A stretch of 64,000 nucleotides of DNA from Sphaerisporangium krabiense (lineage in GTDB: Bacteria > Actinomycetota > Actinomycetes > Streptosporangiales > Streptosporangiaceae), in contig NZ_JACHBR010000001.1 in the NCBI RefSeq assembly GCF_014200435.1, positions 4,902,001 to 4,966,000 of the forward strand, written 5' to 3'. The position numbers and the translations under genes are program-made. Below the pieces are notes generated by a model. That model did no database searches and was not told where the DNA came from. It saw only the letters and a list, made by a program, of their open reading frames with translations. Of the stretch, positions 15,984-26,049 are shown one piece after another; position 1 is the stretch's first letter; every line of letters starts with the position of its first letter.

Positions 15984-18900
15984 GTGGCGAAGGTCCGAGT
16001 CTACGAGCTCGCCAAGGAGTTCGGAGTCGAGAGCAAGGTCGTGATGGCCAAGCTCCAAGAAATGGGCGAGTTCGTGCGATCGGCGTCTTCGACTATCGAG
16101 GCGCCGGTGGTCCGCAAGCTTACGGAGGCGTTTTCCCGAGGCGGCGACAGGTCGTCCAGGGGTTCGCAGAAGCCGTCCCCCCGTCCCGGTCCGGCGCAGG
16201 CCGGCAACGGCGCGGGGTCCGGCCAGGCGGTTCCGCGTCCCGGCCCGCGTCCCGGTCCGGGGCCGCGTCCCGGGCCCGGCAACGTCGCGCCGCGTCCGCC
16301 CGTCCCCATGCCCCATGTCAACCAGCAGCCTCCGCAGGAGGCTCCGCGTCCCGGTCCCGGGCCGCGCCCCGAGGCTCCGCGCCCGCGTCAGGACGCCCCG
16401 CGCACCGAGAGCCCTCGGTTCGAGGCGCCGCGCACCGACGCGCCGCGTCCCGAGGCCGCCCGTTCCGAGGCGCCCCGTTCCGACGCGCCTCGGTCCGAGG
16501 CGCCCCGCCCGGCGGTCCCGGGCGCGCGTCCCGGCCCGAAGCCCGGCCCTCGGCCCGGCCCCGGCCAGCAGCGTCCCGCCGCCGGCCCCGGTGGCGGTCC
16601 CGGCGGTCCCCGCTCCGGCGCGCCCGCGCCCGGCGCCCCGCGCCCGTCGGCTCCCAAGCCGGGCCCGCGCGGCCCGCGCCCGGGCAACAACCCCTTCTCC
16701 TCGAACGCGAGCGGCATGGGCCAGCGTCCGCCGCGTCCGGGCCGCGAGGGCGGTCCCGGCCGTGACGGCGGTCCCCGTGAGGGCGGTCCCCGCGAGCGCC
16801 GTGACGGCCCGCCGCGCGAGCCGCGCCGCGACGGCGCTCCTCGCGACGGCGCGATGCCGCGTCCGCCCGGCGCGCGTTCCGGCGCTCCCGGCGCGGCAGG
16901 TCCGCGTCCGGGCCCGGCGGCCGGGCCGCGTCCCGGCGCGCCCGGCGCGGGCGGTCCCCGTCCCGGCGGTCCCCGGCCCAACCCGATGATGATGCCCTCC
17001 CGTCCGCTCGGCCCTGGTGGCGGCGGCGGTGGCGCGGGCCGTCCCGGCGGTGGCGGCGGTGGCCGTCCCGGCGGCGGACGTCCCGGTGGCGGCGGTGGCG
17101 GCGCGGGCCGTCCCGGTGGCGGCGGCGGCTTCGCCGGTCCGCGCACGGGCGCCGGTGGCCGCCCGGGTGGCGCCGGCACCGGTGGCGGTGGCGGCGGCGG
17201 TGGTTTCGCCGGCCGTCCCGGCGGTGGCGGCGGCCGTGGCCGCGGTGGCACGGCGGGAGCCTTCGGGCGTCCCGGCGGCCGTCCGACCCGTGGCCGCAAG
17301 TCCAAGCGCCAGAGGCGTCAAGAGTTCGACAACATGCAGGCGCCGTCGATCGGCGGCGTGCAGGTCCCGCGTGGCACCGGCCAGACCCTGCGTCTTCCGC
17401 GTGGCGCCTCGCTGTCCGACTTCGCCGACAAGATCGGCGCGAACCCGGCGTCGCTGGTGCAGATCATGCTGCACCTCGGCGAGATGGTGACCGCCACCCA
17501 GTCGGTGAACGAGGAGACCCTGCAGCTCCTGGGTGCCGAGCTCAACTACAACATCCAGGTCGTCAGCCCGGAGGAGGAGGACCGCGAGCTTCTCGAGTCC
17601 TTCGACATCGAGTTCGGCGAGGACGAGGGCGACGAGTCCGACCTGGAGGCGCGCCCGCCGGTCGTGACCGTCATGGGTCACGTCGACCACGGTAAGACCA
17701 AGCTGCTCGACGCCATCCGCAACACCAACGTGGTGGCCCGCGAGGCCGGTGGCATCACCCAGCACATCGGCGCCTACCAGGTCGGTACCACGCACGAGGG
17801 CGCCGACCGGAAGATCACCTTCATCGACACCCCGGGTCACGAGGCGTTCACCGCCATGCGTGCCCGCGGTGCCCAGGCGACCGACATCGCCGTGCTGGTG
17901 GTCGCCGCGGACGACGGTGTGAAGCCGCAGACCATCGAGGCGCTGAACCACGCCCAGGCGGCCGACGTGCCGGTCGTGGTCGCGGTCAACAAGATCGACA
18001 AGGAGGGCGCGGACCCGAACAAGGTGCGGGCCCAGCTCACCGAGTACGGTCTGGTGGCCGAGGAGTACGGCGGCTCCACGTTGTTCGTGGACATCTCCGC
18101 CAAGCAGGGCCTCGGCATCGACGACCTGCTGGAGGCGATCCTGCTCACGGCGGACGCCGAGCTCGACCTGCGCGCCAACCCGACGATGGACGCCCAGGGC
18201 CTCGCCATCGAGGCGCACCTGGACAAGGGCCGCGGCCCCGTGGCCACGGTGCTCGTCCAGCGCGGCACGCTGCGGGTCGGCGACTCGATCGTCTGTGGCG
18301 AGGCGTTCGGCCGCGTCCGCGCCCTGCTCGACGACAACATGCAGCCGGTCACCGAGGCCGACCCGTCGCGCCCGGTCCTGGTGCTGGGCCTGACGGCCGT
18401 CCCGAGCGCGGGCGACAACTTCATCGTCGTCAGCGACGACCGGATGGCGCGTCAGATCGCCCAGCAGCGCGTGGCGCGGCAGCGCATCGCCGACATGGCG
18501 AAGTCCAGCCGCCGCCGCACCCTCGAAGAGCTCTTCAAGGACATGGAGAAGGGCACCGCCGATGAGCTCAAGCTCATCATCAAGGGTGACGTCTCCGGTT
18601 CCGTGGAGGCCCTCGAGGACGCACTGCTCAAGATCGACGTCGGCGAGGAGGTCCGCCTGCGGGTGCTCCACCGCGCGGTCGGCGCCATCACCGAGTACGA
18701 CGTCAACCTGGCGATCGCCGACGACAACGCCGTCATCATCGGCTTCAACGTTCGCCCGGAGGTCCGGGCGCGCGATCTGGCCGAGCGCGAGGGCGTGGAC
18801 ATCCGGTACTACTCGGTCATCTACCAGGCGATCGAGGAGATCGAGGCGGCCCTGAAGGGCATGCTGAAGCCGGAGTTCGAGGAGGTCCAGACCGGCACGG

Positions 18901-19175
18901 CCGAGGTTCGCGAGGTCTTCAAGGTCCCGCGGATCGGCAACGTGGCGGGCTGTCTCGTCCGCTCGGGCACGATCACCCGCAACAGCAAGGCCCGGATCAT
19001 CCGCGACGGTGTCGTCGTGGCCGACAACCTCACGGTGTCGTCCCTGCGCAGGTTCAAGGACGACGCGACCGAGGTCCGCGAGGGCTTCGAGTGCGGTATC
19101 GGCGTCGGATACAACGACATCAAGATCGACGACGTCATCGAGACGTTTGAGATGCGGGAGAAGCCGCGCGTCTGA
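15984..19175 (+). CDS. infB: Translation initiation factor IF-2
   Basis: 1063 residues from GTG 15984. Order: IF2-N domain ([25 protein letters not shown], residues 3-50), a disordered Pro/Arg/Gly-rich region (about 55-440), a second IF2-N domain (about 460-530), the GTPase domain with G1 GHVDHGKT at 565-572, G3 DTPGHE and G4 NKID, then domains II to IV that bind fMet-tRNA. It places initiator tRNA on the 30S subunit. The disordered part, almost 390 residues rich in RPG, GGG and PRP, is long even for actinobacteria. Strong hairpin after the stop at 19207-19232. Confidence 0.97.
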   Translation: MAKVRVYELAKEFGVESKVVMAKLQEMGEFVRSASSTIEAPVVRKLTEAFSRGGDRSSRGSQKPSPRPGPAQAGNGAGSGQAVPRPGPRPGPGPRPGPGNVAPRPPVPMPHVNQQPPQEAPRPGPGPRPEAPRPRQDAPRTESPRFEAPRTDAPRPEAARSEAPRSDAPRSEAPRPAVPGARPGPKPGPRPGPGQQRPAAGPGGGPGGPRSGAPAPGAPRPSAPKPGPRGPRPGNNPFSSNASGMGQRPPRPGREGGPGRDGGPREGGPRERRDGPPREPRRDGAPRDGAMPRPPGARSGAPGAAGPRPGPAAGPRPGAPGAGGPRPGGPRPNPMMMPSRPLGPGGGGGGAGRPGGGGGGRPGGGRPGGGGGGAGRPGGGGGFAGPRTGAGGRPGGAGTGGGGGGGGFAGRPGGGGGRGRGGTAGAFGRPGGRPTRGRKSKRQRRQEFDNMQAPSIGGVQVPRGTGQTLRLPRGASLSDFADKIGANPASLVQIMLHLGEMVTATQSVNEETLQLLGAELNYNIQVVSPEEEDRELLESFDIEFGEDEGDESDLEARPPVVTVMGHVDHGKTKLLDAIRNTNVVAREAGGITQHIGAYQVGTTHEGADRKITFIDTPGHEAFTAMRARGAQATDIAVLVVAADDGVKPQTIEALNHAQAADVPVVVAVNKIDKEGADPNKVRAQLTEYGLVAEEYGGSTLFVDISAKQGLGIDDLLEAILLTADAELDLRANPTMDAQGLAIEAHLDKGRGPVATVLVQRGTLRVGDSIVCGEAFGRVRALLDDNMQPVTEADPSRPVLVLGLTAVPSAGDNFIVVSDDRMARQIAQQRVARQRIADMAKSSRRRTLEELFKDMEKGTADELKLIIKGDVSGSVEALEDALLKIDVGEEVRLRVLHRAVGAITEYDVNLAIADDNAVIIGFNVRPEVRARDLAEREGVDIRYYSVIYQAIEEIEAALKGMLKPEFEEVQTGTAEVREVFKVPRIGNVAGCLVRSGTITRNSKARIIRDGVVVADNLTVSSLRRFKDDATEVREGFECGIGVGYNDIKIDDVIETFEMREKPRV

Positions 19176-19206
19176 CGGTGTGCGACGGCACGGCGGCGGG
19201 CGTCCG

Positions 19207-19232
19207 CGCGGGGTCCCTACGGGGCCTCCGCG
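19207..19232 (+). terminator. Hairpin downstream of infB
   Basis: CGCGG-GGTCCC (19207-19217) pairs with GGGGCC-T-CCGCG (19221-19232) around a 3-base loop, with one G-U pair and one bulged T. It lies between infB and ylxP inside the operon and may act as partial terminator or processing site. Confidence 0.45.
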
Positions 19233-19276
19233 AACGCCCGCGCCGTGCCCCCACCCCGGGACACGCGGCGCCGGCC

Positions 19277-19576
19277 ATGTACATAGGTGCTCTGACATTG
19301 GACATCCTGCTCGGCGACGTTCATTCGCTGAAGCAGAAGCGCTCCGTGGTGCGTCCGCTCATCGCCGAGGTGCGCCGCAGGTTCCCCGCGGTCGCGGTGG
19401 CCGAGACCGGTCATCTCGACCTGCACCGCCGCAGTGAGATCGGCGTGGCCGTGGTCTCGGCCACCGCGGGAAACTGCGATGAGGTGCTGCAGGCGTGCGA
19501 GCGGCTGGTGGCCTTCCACCCGGAGATCGAGTTGCTGTCCGCCAGACATCGGCTCTTCAACGAGGACGAAGATTAG
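19277..19576 (+). CDS. ylxP: YlxP/DUF503 protein
   Basis: 99 residues from ATG 19277. The chain opens MYIGALTLDILLGDVHSLKQKRSVVRPLIAEVRRRF and includes VAVAETGHLDLHRRSEIGVAVVSA, the DUF503 pattern. These short proteins lie between infB and rbfA in many bacteria and are thought to take part in ribosome maturation, though no activity is proven. An upstream in-frame start is possible, but the family always begins near this Met. Confidence 0.88.
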   Translation: MYIGALTLDILLGDVHSLKQKRSVVRPLIAEVRRRFPAVAVAETGHLDLHRRSEIGVAVVSATAGNCDEVLQACERLVAFHPEIELLSARHRLFNEDED

Positions 19577-19607
19577 GGCCCGCGGGAAGTCCCTGTTCCC
19601 GCGGGCC
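19577..19607 (+). terminator. Hairpin between ylxP and rbfA
   Basis: GGCCCGCGGGAA (19577-19588) and its exact complement (19596-19607) form a 12-bp stem with a 7-base loop, directly after the ylxP stop. It is followed by GTTAAGC, not a U-tract. It lies 39 bases before rbfA, so full termination here would need a new promoter for rbfA. Confidence 0.6.
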
Positions 19608-19645
19608 GTTAAGCGAGTAAGCGAGCAAAGAGGGGGAGCGCGATC

Positions 19646-20134
19646 GTGGACGCAGCACGCGCCCGCAAAGTTGCGGACCGCATTCAGCAGGTCGTCGCCG
19701 AGATGCTGGAGCGGCGGATCAAGGATCCCCGCCTGGGCTTCGTGACGGTCACCGACACCCGCATCACCCCCGACCTCCGCGACGCGACGGTCTACTACAC
19801 CGTCTTCGGCTCGGAGGCCGAGCGGGCCGACACCGCCGCCGCCCTCGAGAGCGCCAAGGGCATCATCCGCTCGGAGGTCGGCCGCCAGACCGGCGTGCGG
19901 CACACTCCGACGCTGACCTTCAGCCACGACCCCCTGCCCGACAGCGCCCGCCACCTCGACGAGCTGCTCGCCGAGGCACGGGCCCGCGACGAGGAGATCG
20001 CCAAGAAGGCCGAGGGCGCGGTGCACGCCGGCGAGGCCGATCCGTACCGCAGGCCCGACGAGGACCTGGAGGACGGCGACGACCTCGGCGGCGCGGAGGA
20101 GTCGTCCGAGAGGGCGAGGCGTTCCGCGCTGTGA
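19646..20134 (+). CDS. rbfA: Ribosome-binding factor A
   Basis: 162 residues from GTG 19646 behind GGGGGAGCG. Typical Rbf[51 protein letters not shown], followed by an acidic C-terminal tail ([15 protein letters not shown]). It binds the 30S subunit near helix 1 of 16S rRNA during late assembly and cold adaptation. The nrnA start overlaps its stop by 4 nt. Confidence 0.95.
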   Translation: MDAARARKVADRIQQVVAEMLERRIKDPRLGFVTVTDTRITPDLRDATVYYTVFGSEAERADTAAALESAKGIIRSEVGRQTGVRHTPTLTFSHDPLPDSARHLDELLAEARARDEEIAKKAEGAVHAGEADPYRRPDEDLEDGDDLGGAEESSERARRSAL

Positions 20135-21150
20135 CCACCGGCACTGCACCTGGGACGCCCGCCGTGCGGGAGGCGGACTGGCGGCGGGCCTGCGAGCTGA
20201 TCCGGGGGGCCGAGGAGGTCGCGCTGGCCTGCCACGTCTGCCCGGACGGCGACGCGCTCGGCTCGATGCTCGGCCTCGGCCTCGCCCTGCGGGGCGCGGG
20301 CACGCGGGTGTCGGCCTCGTTCGGCGACCGCCGCTTCGAGGTCCCGCGCCTGCTGCGCTACCTGCCCGGCCAGGAGCTCCTGACCGAGCCGGGGGACTGT
20401 CCCGCCGAACCCGACCTCATGATCACCTTCGACACCCCCTCCGTGGACCGCCTGGGCCTGCTCGCGCCGAACGCCGGCAAGGCCCAGGAGCTGATCGTGA
20501 TCGACCACCATCCCTCCAACACCGGCTTCGGCACCGTCCCGCTGGTCGACCCCGCGGCGGCGTCCACCTCCATGCTGGTGGAGGAGCTGCTCGGCAGGCT
20601 CGGCTGCGCGCTCGACCGCGACATCGCCACCTGCCTCTACACCGGCCTGGTCACCGACACCGGCTCCTTCCGGCACTCCTCCACCACCCCGGCCGCGCAC
20701 CGCATGGCGGCCAGGCTCGTGGAGGCGGGCCTGCGCACCGACGAGATCGCCCGCGAGCTGTGGGACCGTTCCCCGTTCTCCTACCTCAAGGTGCTCGCCG
20801 CCGCCCTGGAGCGGGCCACGCTGGACCGGGAGGCCGCGGGCGGGCACGGCATGGTGTGGACGTACGTGCGCCGCGACGACCGGGCCGCGCACTGCCTGCC
20901 GTACGCCGAGTGCGAGGGGATCATCGACGTGATCCGCCGCACCGACGAGCCGGACGTCGCGGTCGTGCTCAAGGAGGACGACGAGGGGGCCTGGCAGGTC
21001 TCCACCCGCTCCAAGGGCATGGTGGACGTCGGCCGCGCCTGCACGTTGCTCGGCGGTGGCGGCCACGTCCGGGCGGCCGGGTTCACCTCGCACGACTCCC
21101 CGGAGCGGACCATCGCGCGGCTGCGCGCCGTGCTCGGGCCCACGACGTGA
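20131..21150 (+). CDS. nrnA: DHH/DHHA1 nanoRNase / pAp phosphatase
   Basis: 339 residues from a GTG overlapping the rbfA stop. DHH motifs: [20 protein letters not shown] (motif I), ITFDTP (II), [11 protein letters not shown] (III, DHH), [16 protein letters not shown] (IV); the C-terminal DHHA1 part ends in [13 protein letters not shown]. It degrades 2-5 nt RNAs and removes the 3' phosphate from pAp using Mn2+. Motif I has Cys where most NrnA proteins have Asn (HVCPDGD), a small variation near the metal site. Position between rbfA and truB is conserved in actinobacteria. Confidence 0.93.
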   Translation: MTTGTAPGTPAVREADWRRACELIRGAEEVALACHVCPDGDALGSMLGLGLALRGAGTRVSASFGDRRFEVPRLLRYLPGQELLTEPGDCPAEPDLMITFDTPSVDRLGLLAPNAGKAQELIVIDHHPSNTGFGTVPLVDPAAASTSMLVEELLGRLGCALDRDIATCLYTGLVTDTGSFRHSSTTPAAHRMAARLVEAGLRTDEIARELWDRSPFSYLKVLAAALERATLDREAAGGHGMVWTYVRRDDRAAHCLPYAECEGIIDVIRRTDEPDVAVVLKEDDEGAWQVSTRSKGMVDVGRACTLLGGGGHVRAAGFTSHDSPERTIARLRAVLGPTT

Positions 21151-22040
21151 GCCGGCCGAGGCCCCCCGCGCCGCCGAGCGGGCTGATCATCGTGGACAAG
21201 CCGGCCGGGTGGACGTCGCACGACGTCGTGGGCAAGCTGCGCCGTCTGGCGGGCACGCGCCGGGTCGGCCACGCGGGCACGCTGGACCCGATGGCCACCG
21301 GCGTGCTGGTCGTCGGCGTCGAGAAGGCGACCCGCCTGCTCGGCCACCTCGCGCTCACCGAGAAGGGGTACGACGCGACGATCCGCCTCGGGGTCACCAC
21401 GAACACCGACGACGCCGAGGGCGAGGTCCTGTCCGAGACCTCGGCGGCGCAGGTGCCCGACGAGGCGCTGCACGCGGGGGTGGCCGCGCTCACCGGCCCC
21501 ATCATGCAGGTTCCGCCGCAGGTCAGCGCCATCAAGGTGAACGGTGAGCGGGCCTACAAGCGCGTCAGGGACGGCGAGGAGGTCGAGCTGGCCGCCCGCC
21601 CGGTGACCGTCCACGCCTTCGAGGTCACCGCCGTGCGCCGCGAAGGGACGGCCGTCGAGGTGGACGCCTCGGTGCGCTGCTCCAGCGGCACCTACATCCG
21701 TTCGCTGGCCCGCGACCTCGGGCGCGCGCTCGGCGTCGGCGGTCACCTGACCCGGCTGCGCCGCACCCGCGTCGGCCCCTACGACCTGTCGATGGCCCGC
21801 ACCATCGAGGAGCTCGCGCGGGACTGCGCGATCCTGCCCATGGCCGAGGCGGTGGCGGCGGCCTTCCCGCGGATGGACGTCTCGGCGGACCAGGCCCGGC
21901 TGATCGGCCACGGCGGGCGCCTGCCCGCGGCGGGTCTCGGCGGCGGCCCGATCGGCGTGTTCGGCCCGGACGGCGACCTGCTGGCCCTGGTGGAGGAGCA
22001 CGGCAGGACGGTCAAGCCGCTGGCCGTCTTCGTCGCGTGA
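21147..22040 (+). CDS. truB: tRNA pseudouridine-55 synthase
   Basis: 297 residues from a GTG overlapping the nrnA stop by 4 nt. TruB signatures: GLIIVDKPAGWTSHDVVGKLRR, VGHAGTLDPMATGVLVVGV with the catalytic Asp in GTLDP, KGYDATIRLG, VPPQVSAIKVNGERAYKRVRDGE and CSSGTYIRSLARDLG. It makes pseudouridine 55 in the T-loop of tRNAs. It is the last gene of the rimP operon and is followed by a bidirectional terminator; ribF, which usually comes next, is 4 kb away. Confidence 0.96.
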   Translation: MSRPRPPAPPSGLIIVDKPAGWTSHDVVGKLRRLAGTRRVGHAGTLDPMATGVLVVGVEKATRLLGHLALTEKGYDATIRLGVTTNTDDAEGEVLSETSAAQVPDEALHAGVAALTGPIMQVPPQVSAIKVNGERAYKRVRDGEEVELAARPVTVHAFEVTAVRREGTAVEVDASVRCSSGTYIRSLARDLGRALGVGGHLTRLRRTRVGPYDLSMARTIEELARDCAILPMAEAVAAAFPRMDVSADQARLIGHGGRLPAAGLGGGPIGVFGPDGDLLALVEEHGRTVKPLAVFVA

Positions 22041-22061
22041 CCTGATCCCCCTGCGCATGGA

Positions 22062-22092
22062 GCCGGGCCGGACCATGAAGGTCCGGCCCGGC
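22062..22092. terminator. Bidirectional terminator between truB and collagenase
   Basis: GCCGGGCCGGACC (22062-22074), a 5-base loop ATGAA and the exact complement (22080-22092) give a 13-bp stem between two convergent genes. Confidence 0.75.
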
Positions 22093-22138
22093 GATCCCCC
22101 GCCTCGGGCGGCGCGGAACGACGCGGGGGAGGAGCGGA

Positions 22139-24661
22139 TCAGTACTCGACGCGGATCGTGGCCCCGGAGAAGCCCTGGGTCGCGTACAGGCTGATGTAGT
22201 TGTATCCGGCGGGCGGGTTGGCGATGGTCAGCGTCTCGGCGTTGCCCGTGCCCGCGGAGCGCTGGCTGTAGGCCGTGGTGGTGGCCCAGGACGAGCGGCT
22301 GTAGTACAGGTCGGCGTTGCCGGTGCCGCCCGAGGAGGTGATGACCAGCCTCTGCGTGCCCGCCGGGACGTTCAGGTAGAAGTACTTGTAGTTCCCGGTC
22401 GTGGCCGACAGGCCGCTCCGCTGGCAGTTACGGCCGAGCTCGTCGGTCCGCGCGGCCGTGCACTCGGGGAACTGGGAGCCCCCGGAGGTCACGGTGACCT
22501 GCTGGCTGGTGGTGGCGGAGGCCCCGCCGTTGTCGGTGACGGTGAGCTGGACGGTGTAGGTGCCGGCCGCGGCGTAGGTCCGTGTGGGGTTGGCCGCGGT
22601 GGAGGTGCCGCCGTCCCCGAAGTTCCACCGGCGCGCGGCGATGGTGCCGTCGGAGTCGGTGGAGGCGTCGGTGAAGGCGGCCGCCAGCCCGTTGGTGGTG
22701 TAGGTGAACCGGGCGACCGGGGCCTGGTTTCCGGTGCCGCCGCCCGCGCAGGCGCCGGCCGCGCAGGCCGCGAGCCAGGTCCACCAGTCGCTGTCGTAGC
22801 GGCTGCCGATGGTGGAGGTCAGGTAGGACCGCGCGGCGCTCCAGTTGCCCGTCCGGTAGTAGCCGAGGACGGTGGACAGCTCGGAGGGGTGCCGTTCGAA
22901 CATGTAGCGGACGGCCAGGTAGCCCCAGCGGTAGATGCGCGTGGTGTCGTGCGAGTAGGTGGTGTCCCACAGCGCGCTGAGCGCGTACGTGCGCTTCGCG
23001 GCCTCGGTGATGGCCGCGTCGTAGGTCACCTTGCGGTAGGAGTACGACACGTACTCGGCGAAGCCCTCGATCCACCAGATGGTCGGGGTGGTGATGCCGG
23101 CGTTGAAGTCGCCGTACATGTCGAACCGGCCGTCGAGGTAGTGGGTGTACTCGTGGTTGAGGTTCCAGATCTCGAAGGTGGGGCGCACCCATTCGGCCTC
23201 GTAGGCGATGAAGCGCGGCTGGTTGCCCGTGGCCGCGGGGTCGCCTTCCAGGTACATGCCGCCGTTGTTGGTGTCGATGCCGAACATCGCCCCGGCGTAG
23301 GTCTGGTAGTCGGTGCTGGAGTCGAAGATGCAGACCTCGATCGTGGTGTTGCCGTCACCCGCGACCGCGCGTCCGCCGTCGTTGACCAGGCCGTGGAAGT
23401 AGGCGTCCTGGCTGGTCAGGCTCTTGCAACTGTCGGCGAGCTGCGTGGCGGTCATGTCCTGGGCGCGGAACTTGATGCTGGAGCTGCAGGTGTAGGTGGT
23501 CTTCAGCACGGCCGCCGCGAGCCTGTTCTGCAGGTCGCAGACGTCGTAGTAGGCGCAGTTGGCCTTGTCGAAGGCGTCGGCCATCTCGGCCACGCCCACC
23601 CACAGCGCGGCGTAGGGCCCGGTGATGGCGCTGCGGCCGAGCAGGTCCTTGGCCATCGGGCGCACGGTGGCCTGCATCGCGGTGTGCTGGAGGAACCGGC
23701 CGAGCTCGCGCCCGGCGTTGGAGGTGAGGTAGGCGTTGTCGGTGCCGAGCAGGTCCAGGTGGTTGACTGCGAAGGAGCGCAGCGTGTTCAGCACCGTCGG
23801 GTCGGACTGCACCTTGGTCACGAACGCGGGCACGTAGTGGCCGCGGAACAGCACCGTGTAGACGTTGTTGACCGCGTTGAGCATCCACCAGTACGCGTTG
23901 TAGGAGCTGTTGTAGCCGTTCAGCATGCGGATGACGACGTTCAGGTAGCGGTCGTTCTCCTGGGCGCTGTCGATGAGCGTGATCGCCTCGGCGAGCACCT
24001 CGCCGTTGGCGTCGCTGACCGTGAAGGCCCGGGAGGCGGCGAAGAAGGTGTCCAGGCCGGACTGGATCGCGGTCTTCAGCCCCTGCCCGTAGGTGCCGAC
24101 CGTGGCGGGGTCGTACCACTGGACGTAGTACCCGGCCCGCAGGTACAGCACGAGCTGCGCCAGGCCGGTGCTGTTGTCGCCGGGGTGGTTGACCGCGCCG
24201 TCGCGCAGCGCGTAGGCGACCGTGGTCATCTGCGTCTCGCGGAACGCGTAGTAGGCGTCGGTGCCGCTGAGGGAGAACAGGGTGTTGACGCAGTCGGTCG
24301 TCGAGGACTTGATCTGCTGGACCAGCGCGCTGCCGGAGCGGCTGGTGAAGTCGCTCGCCGAGCACGCCGCGGCGGCCGCGGCGGCGCTCTTGCGGGCCGA
24401 GGACGGCCGGGGGTGCTCGGGCGCGGTGGCGGGCTCGTCGGGGTCGCGGCGCAGGGCGTCCTTGGCGGCGCCGACCGGCGGCCGGTCCTTGACCGCGAGG
24501 GGGGCCTTCCTGACGTGGCCGGCGTCCTTGCCCGCCACGGCGGCGGGCGACGGCCTGGCCGCCGCGGACGCCGGGGTGGCGGGCTGGACGGCGAGGCCAA
24601 GGGCCAGGACGAGGGGGACGGTCAGCAGCCTGGGCAGGCGCCAGGCATGGGTGAGCGTCAC
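22139..24661 (-). CDS. Secreted M9 collagenase with PKD and PPC domains
   Basis: 840 residues. GTG at 24661 is preferred since GGAGG lies 6 nt before it; a TTG two codons earlier touches that site. A signal peptide (LLTVPLVLALGLAVQPATPASA) and a propeptide-like stretch to about 95 lead into the M9 N-terminal helical domain and the catalytic domain with the zinc motif HEYTH (503-507) and third ligand Glu532 in WIEGFAEY, the same spacing as in clostridial ColG. A PKD domain follows (about 643-728) and a C-terminal pre-peptidase domain (about 740-840), both collagen or substrate binding. It degrades native collagen outside the cell. Probably controlled by the divergent LysR. Confidence 0.92.
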   Translation of the reverse strand: MTLTHAWRLPRLLTVPLVLALGLAVQPATPASAAARPSPAAVAGKDAGHVRKAPLAVKDRPPVGAAKDALRRDPDEPATAPEHPRPSSARKSAAAAAAACSASDFTSRSGSALVQQIKSSTTDCVNTLFSLSGTDAYYAFRETQMTTVAYALRDGAVNHPGDNSTGLAQLVLYLRAGYYVQWYDPATVGTYGQGLKTAIQSGLDTFFAASRAFTVSDANGEVLAEAITLIDSAQENDRYLNVVIRMLNGYNSSYNAYWWMLNAVNNVYTVLFRGHYVPAFVTKVQSDPTVLNTLRSFAVNHLDLLGTDNAYLTSNAGRELGRFLQHTAMQATVRPMAKDLLGRSAITGPYAALWVGVAEMADAFDKANCAYYDVCDLQNRLAAAVLKTTYTCSSSIKFRAQDMTATQLADSCKSLTSQDAYFHGLVNDGGRAVAGDGNTTIEVCIFDSSTDYQTYAGAMFGIDTNNGGMYLEGDPAATGNQPRFIAYEAEWVRPTFEIWNLNHEYTHYLDGRFDMYGDFNAGITTPTIWWIEGFAEYVSYSYRKVTYDAAITEAAKRTYALSALWDTTYSHDTTRIYRWGYLAVRYMFERHPSELSTVLGYYRTGNWSAARSYLTSTIGSRYDSDWWTWLAACAAGACAGGGTGNQAPVARFTYTTNGLAAAFTDASTDSDGTIAARRWNFGDGGTSTAANPTRTYAAAGTYTVQLTVTDNGGASATTSQQVTVTSGGSQFPECTAARTDELGRNCQRSGLSATTGNYKYFYLNVPAGTQRLVITSSGGTGNADLYYSRSSWATTTAYSQRSAGTGNAETLTIANPPAGYNYISLYATQGFSGATIRVEY

Positions 24662-24951
24662 GTACAACCTCCGGGGGGTGTTCGGCGATCAGGCGCGAGG
24701 TTGCGCAGAAAACGGGGGTGGGCTCGTGCCGCCCGTGCGACGGGCGGGGGAACCGGGCGGTCCCGGGGGCTCAGGCCCGGAGACCGGATGTCGTGCAGTG
24801 CCCGGAGTCTGGCCGCAAAACCGGGCGAGGCGTCATAGAAGGGCTCATAGATTCCGGCTATGGCCGCGTCCGGTCCGAGGCGAAGGCGTTGCCGGTCCGT
24901 GTCCAACAAAGGTCCCCAAAAACCCAAATAATTCGCCCATAATCAGGATTT
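24662..24951. promoter_or_regulatory. Divergent control region, collagenase / LysR
   Basis: 290 bases with lower GC near the LysR start. A -10-like CATAAT (24938-24943) ends eight bases before the LysR GTG, giving an almost leaderless transcript. LysR proteins usually bind such shared regions. I could not identify a clear T-N11-A operator. Confidence 0.4.
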
Positions 24952-25908
24952 GTGGACCTTGAGATCCGGCACCTCCGCATGATCTGCGCCCTCGCGGAGA
25001 CGGGCAGCGTGACCCGGGCCGCCGCCCGGCTCGGGCTGTCCCAGCCGGCCATCACCAGCCGTCTGCACCACCTGGAAACACTCGTCGGCGCCACGCTGTT
25101 CGTGCGCAGCCGCTCCGGCGTCGAGCCGACGGCCCTCGGCAGCCAGGTGGTGGCCCGCGCCAGGATCGTCCTGGCCGAGGTGGACGCGCTGCTCGGCGAC
25201 CTGCGCGTGCCCCGCGGCCCCGACGGCGTGCTGCGCCTCGGCTCGGTGCACGTGGCGTGCGTGGCGAGCATCGTCGGGCGGGTGTCGGAGGCGCTGCCCG
25301 GGCGCGAGGTGTCCCTGCGCATCGAGCCGTCGGCCGCGATGCTGGCCGAGGCGCTGTCGCGCGGTCACCTGGACGCGGCGCTGATCGGCGTCATCGAAGG
25401 GTTCGACGTCACGCTGGTGGCGCCGGTGGTGAGCCGCACGCTGGTGCCCCGGTATCCCATCTTCGTCGCGCTGTCGGCCGCGCACCCGCTGGCCGCCCAG
25501 GAGGAGATCAGCCTCGCCGACCTCAAGGAAGAGGCGTGGATCAGCCCGCCCGGCGCCGACGACGGGTCGCTCGCCGCGCTGCGGGCCTCCTGCCGGGCCG
25601 CCGGGTACGAGCCCCGCGTGCTCTACGACGCCCCGAGCGGCGCGGCGCGCCCGCTGGTCGCCGAGGGGCACGGCGTCCGGCTGGTCGACCCCTCCTGGCC
25701 GGTCCCGCCCGGCGTTTCGGTGCGCCCCCTGGCCGGGGAGCCACAGGTCGCCCGGCTCGTGGTGGCCTGGCGGCGCGACCGCCTGAGCGCCGCGTGCGCG
25801 AGCGCCCTCTACCGCGGCCTGTCCGACGCCTACGGCGACCACGTGGACGGCAACCCCGCCTTCAGCCGATGGTGGCGCACCCACCCGGAGGTGCACCCGC
25901 TCACCTGA
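24952..25908 (+). CDS. LysR-family transcriptional regulator
   Basis: 318 residues from GTG 24952. The N-terminal helix-turn-helix is clear (MDLEIRHLRMICALAETGSVTRAAARLGLSQPAITSRLHHLE), followed by a periplasmic-binding-like effector domain (VLRLGSVHVACVASIVGRVSEALPG, PIFVALSAAHPLAAQEEISLADLKEEAWI). It is divergent from the collagenase gene, so that gene is its best target; the inducer is unknown, perhaps a peptide or amino acid. Gene pair looks like a movable unit between truB and ribF. Confidence 0.9.
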   Translation: MDLEIRHLRMICALAETGSVTRAAARLGLSQPAITSRLHHLETLVGATLFVRSRSGVEPTALGSQVVARARIVLAEVDALLGDLRVPRGPDGVLRLGSVHVACVASIVGRVSEALPGREVSLRIEPSAAMLAEALSRGHLDAALIGVIEGFDVTLVAPVVSRTLVPRYPIFVALSAAHPLAAQEEISLADLKEEAWISPPGADDGSLAALRASCRAAGYEPRVLYDAPSGAARPLVAEGHGVRLVDPSWPVPPGVSVRPLAGEPQVARLVVAWRRDRLSAACASALYRGLSDAYGDHVDGNPAFSRWWRTHPEVHPLT

Positions 25909-26049
25909 CGCGCGCAGAACCCTCGGTCGGAGCGGGGTCGTGCTCGCCAGGGCGCCCCGCTGGGCTACTCTCGACCCCGTGGAGAAAACCACCCCGCACG
26001 GCAGGCGTGGTGAACGGGCACGATCATCGGCACAGGAACGAGGTCTGAG

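Noticed and set aside
15984..17310. A DNA repeat array or minisatellite within infB
   Set aside because: The repetition is at the protein level (Pro, Gly, Arg) with varied codons and remains in frame; it is a coding low-complexity region.
15972..19298. A 1100-codon open frame opposite infB
   Set aside because: It is the mirror of a strongly biased GC-rich gene; the product is low-complexity and has no homology I can recognise.
24662..24951. A mobile-element border near the collagenase cassette
   Set aside because: No terminal inverted repeats, target duplications or transposase remnants could be found.
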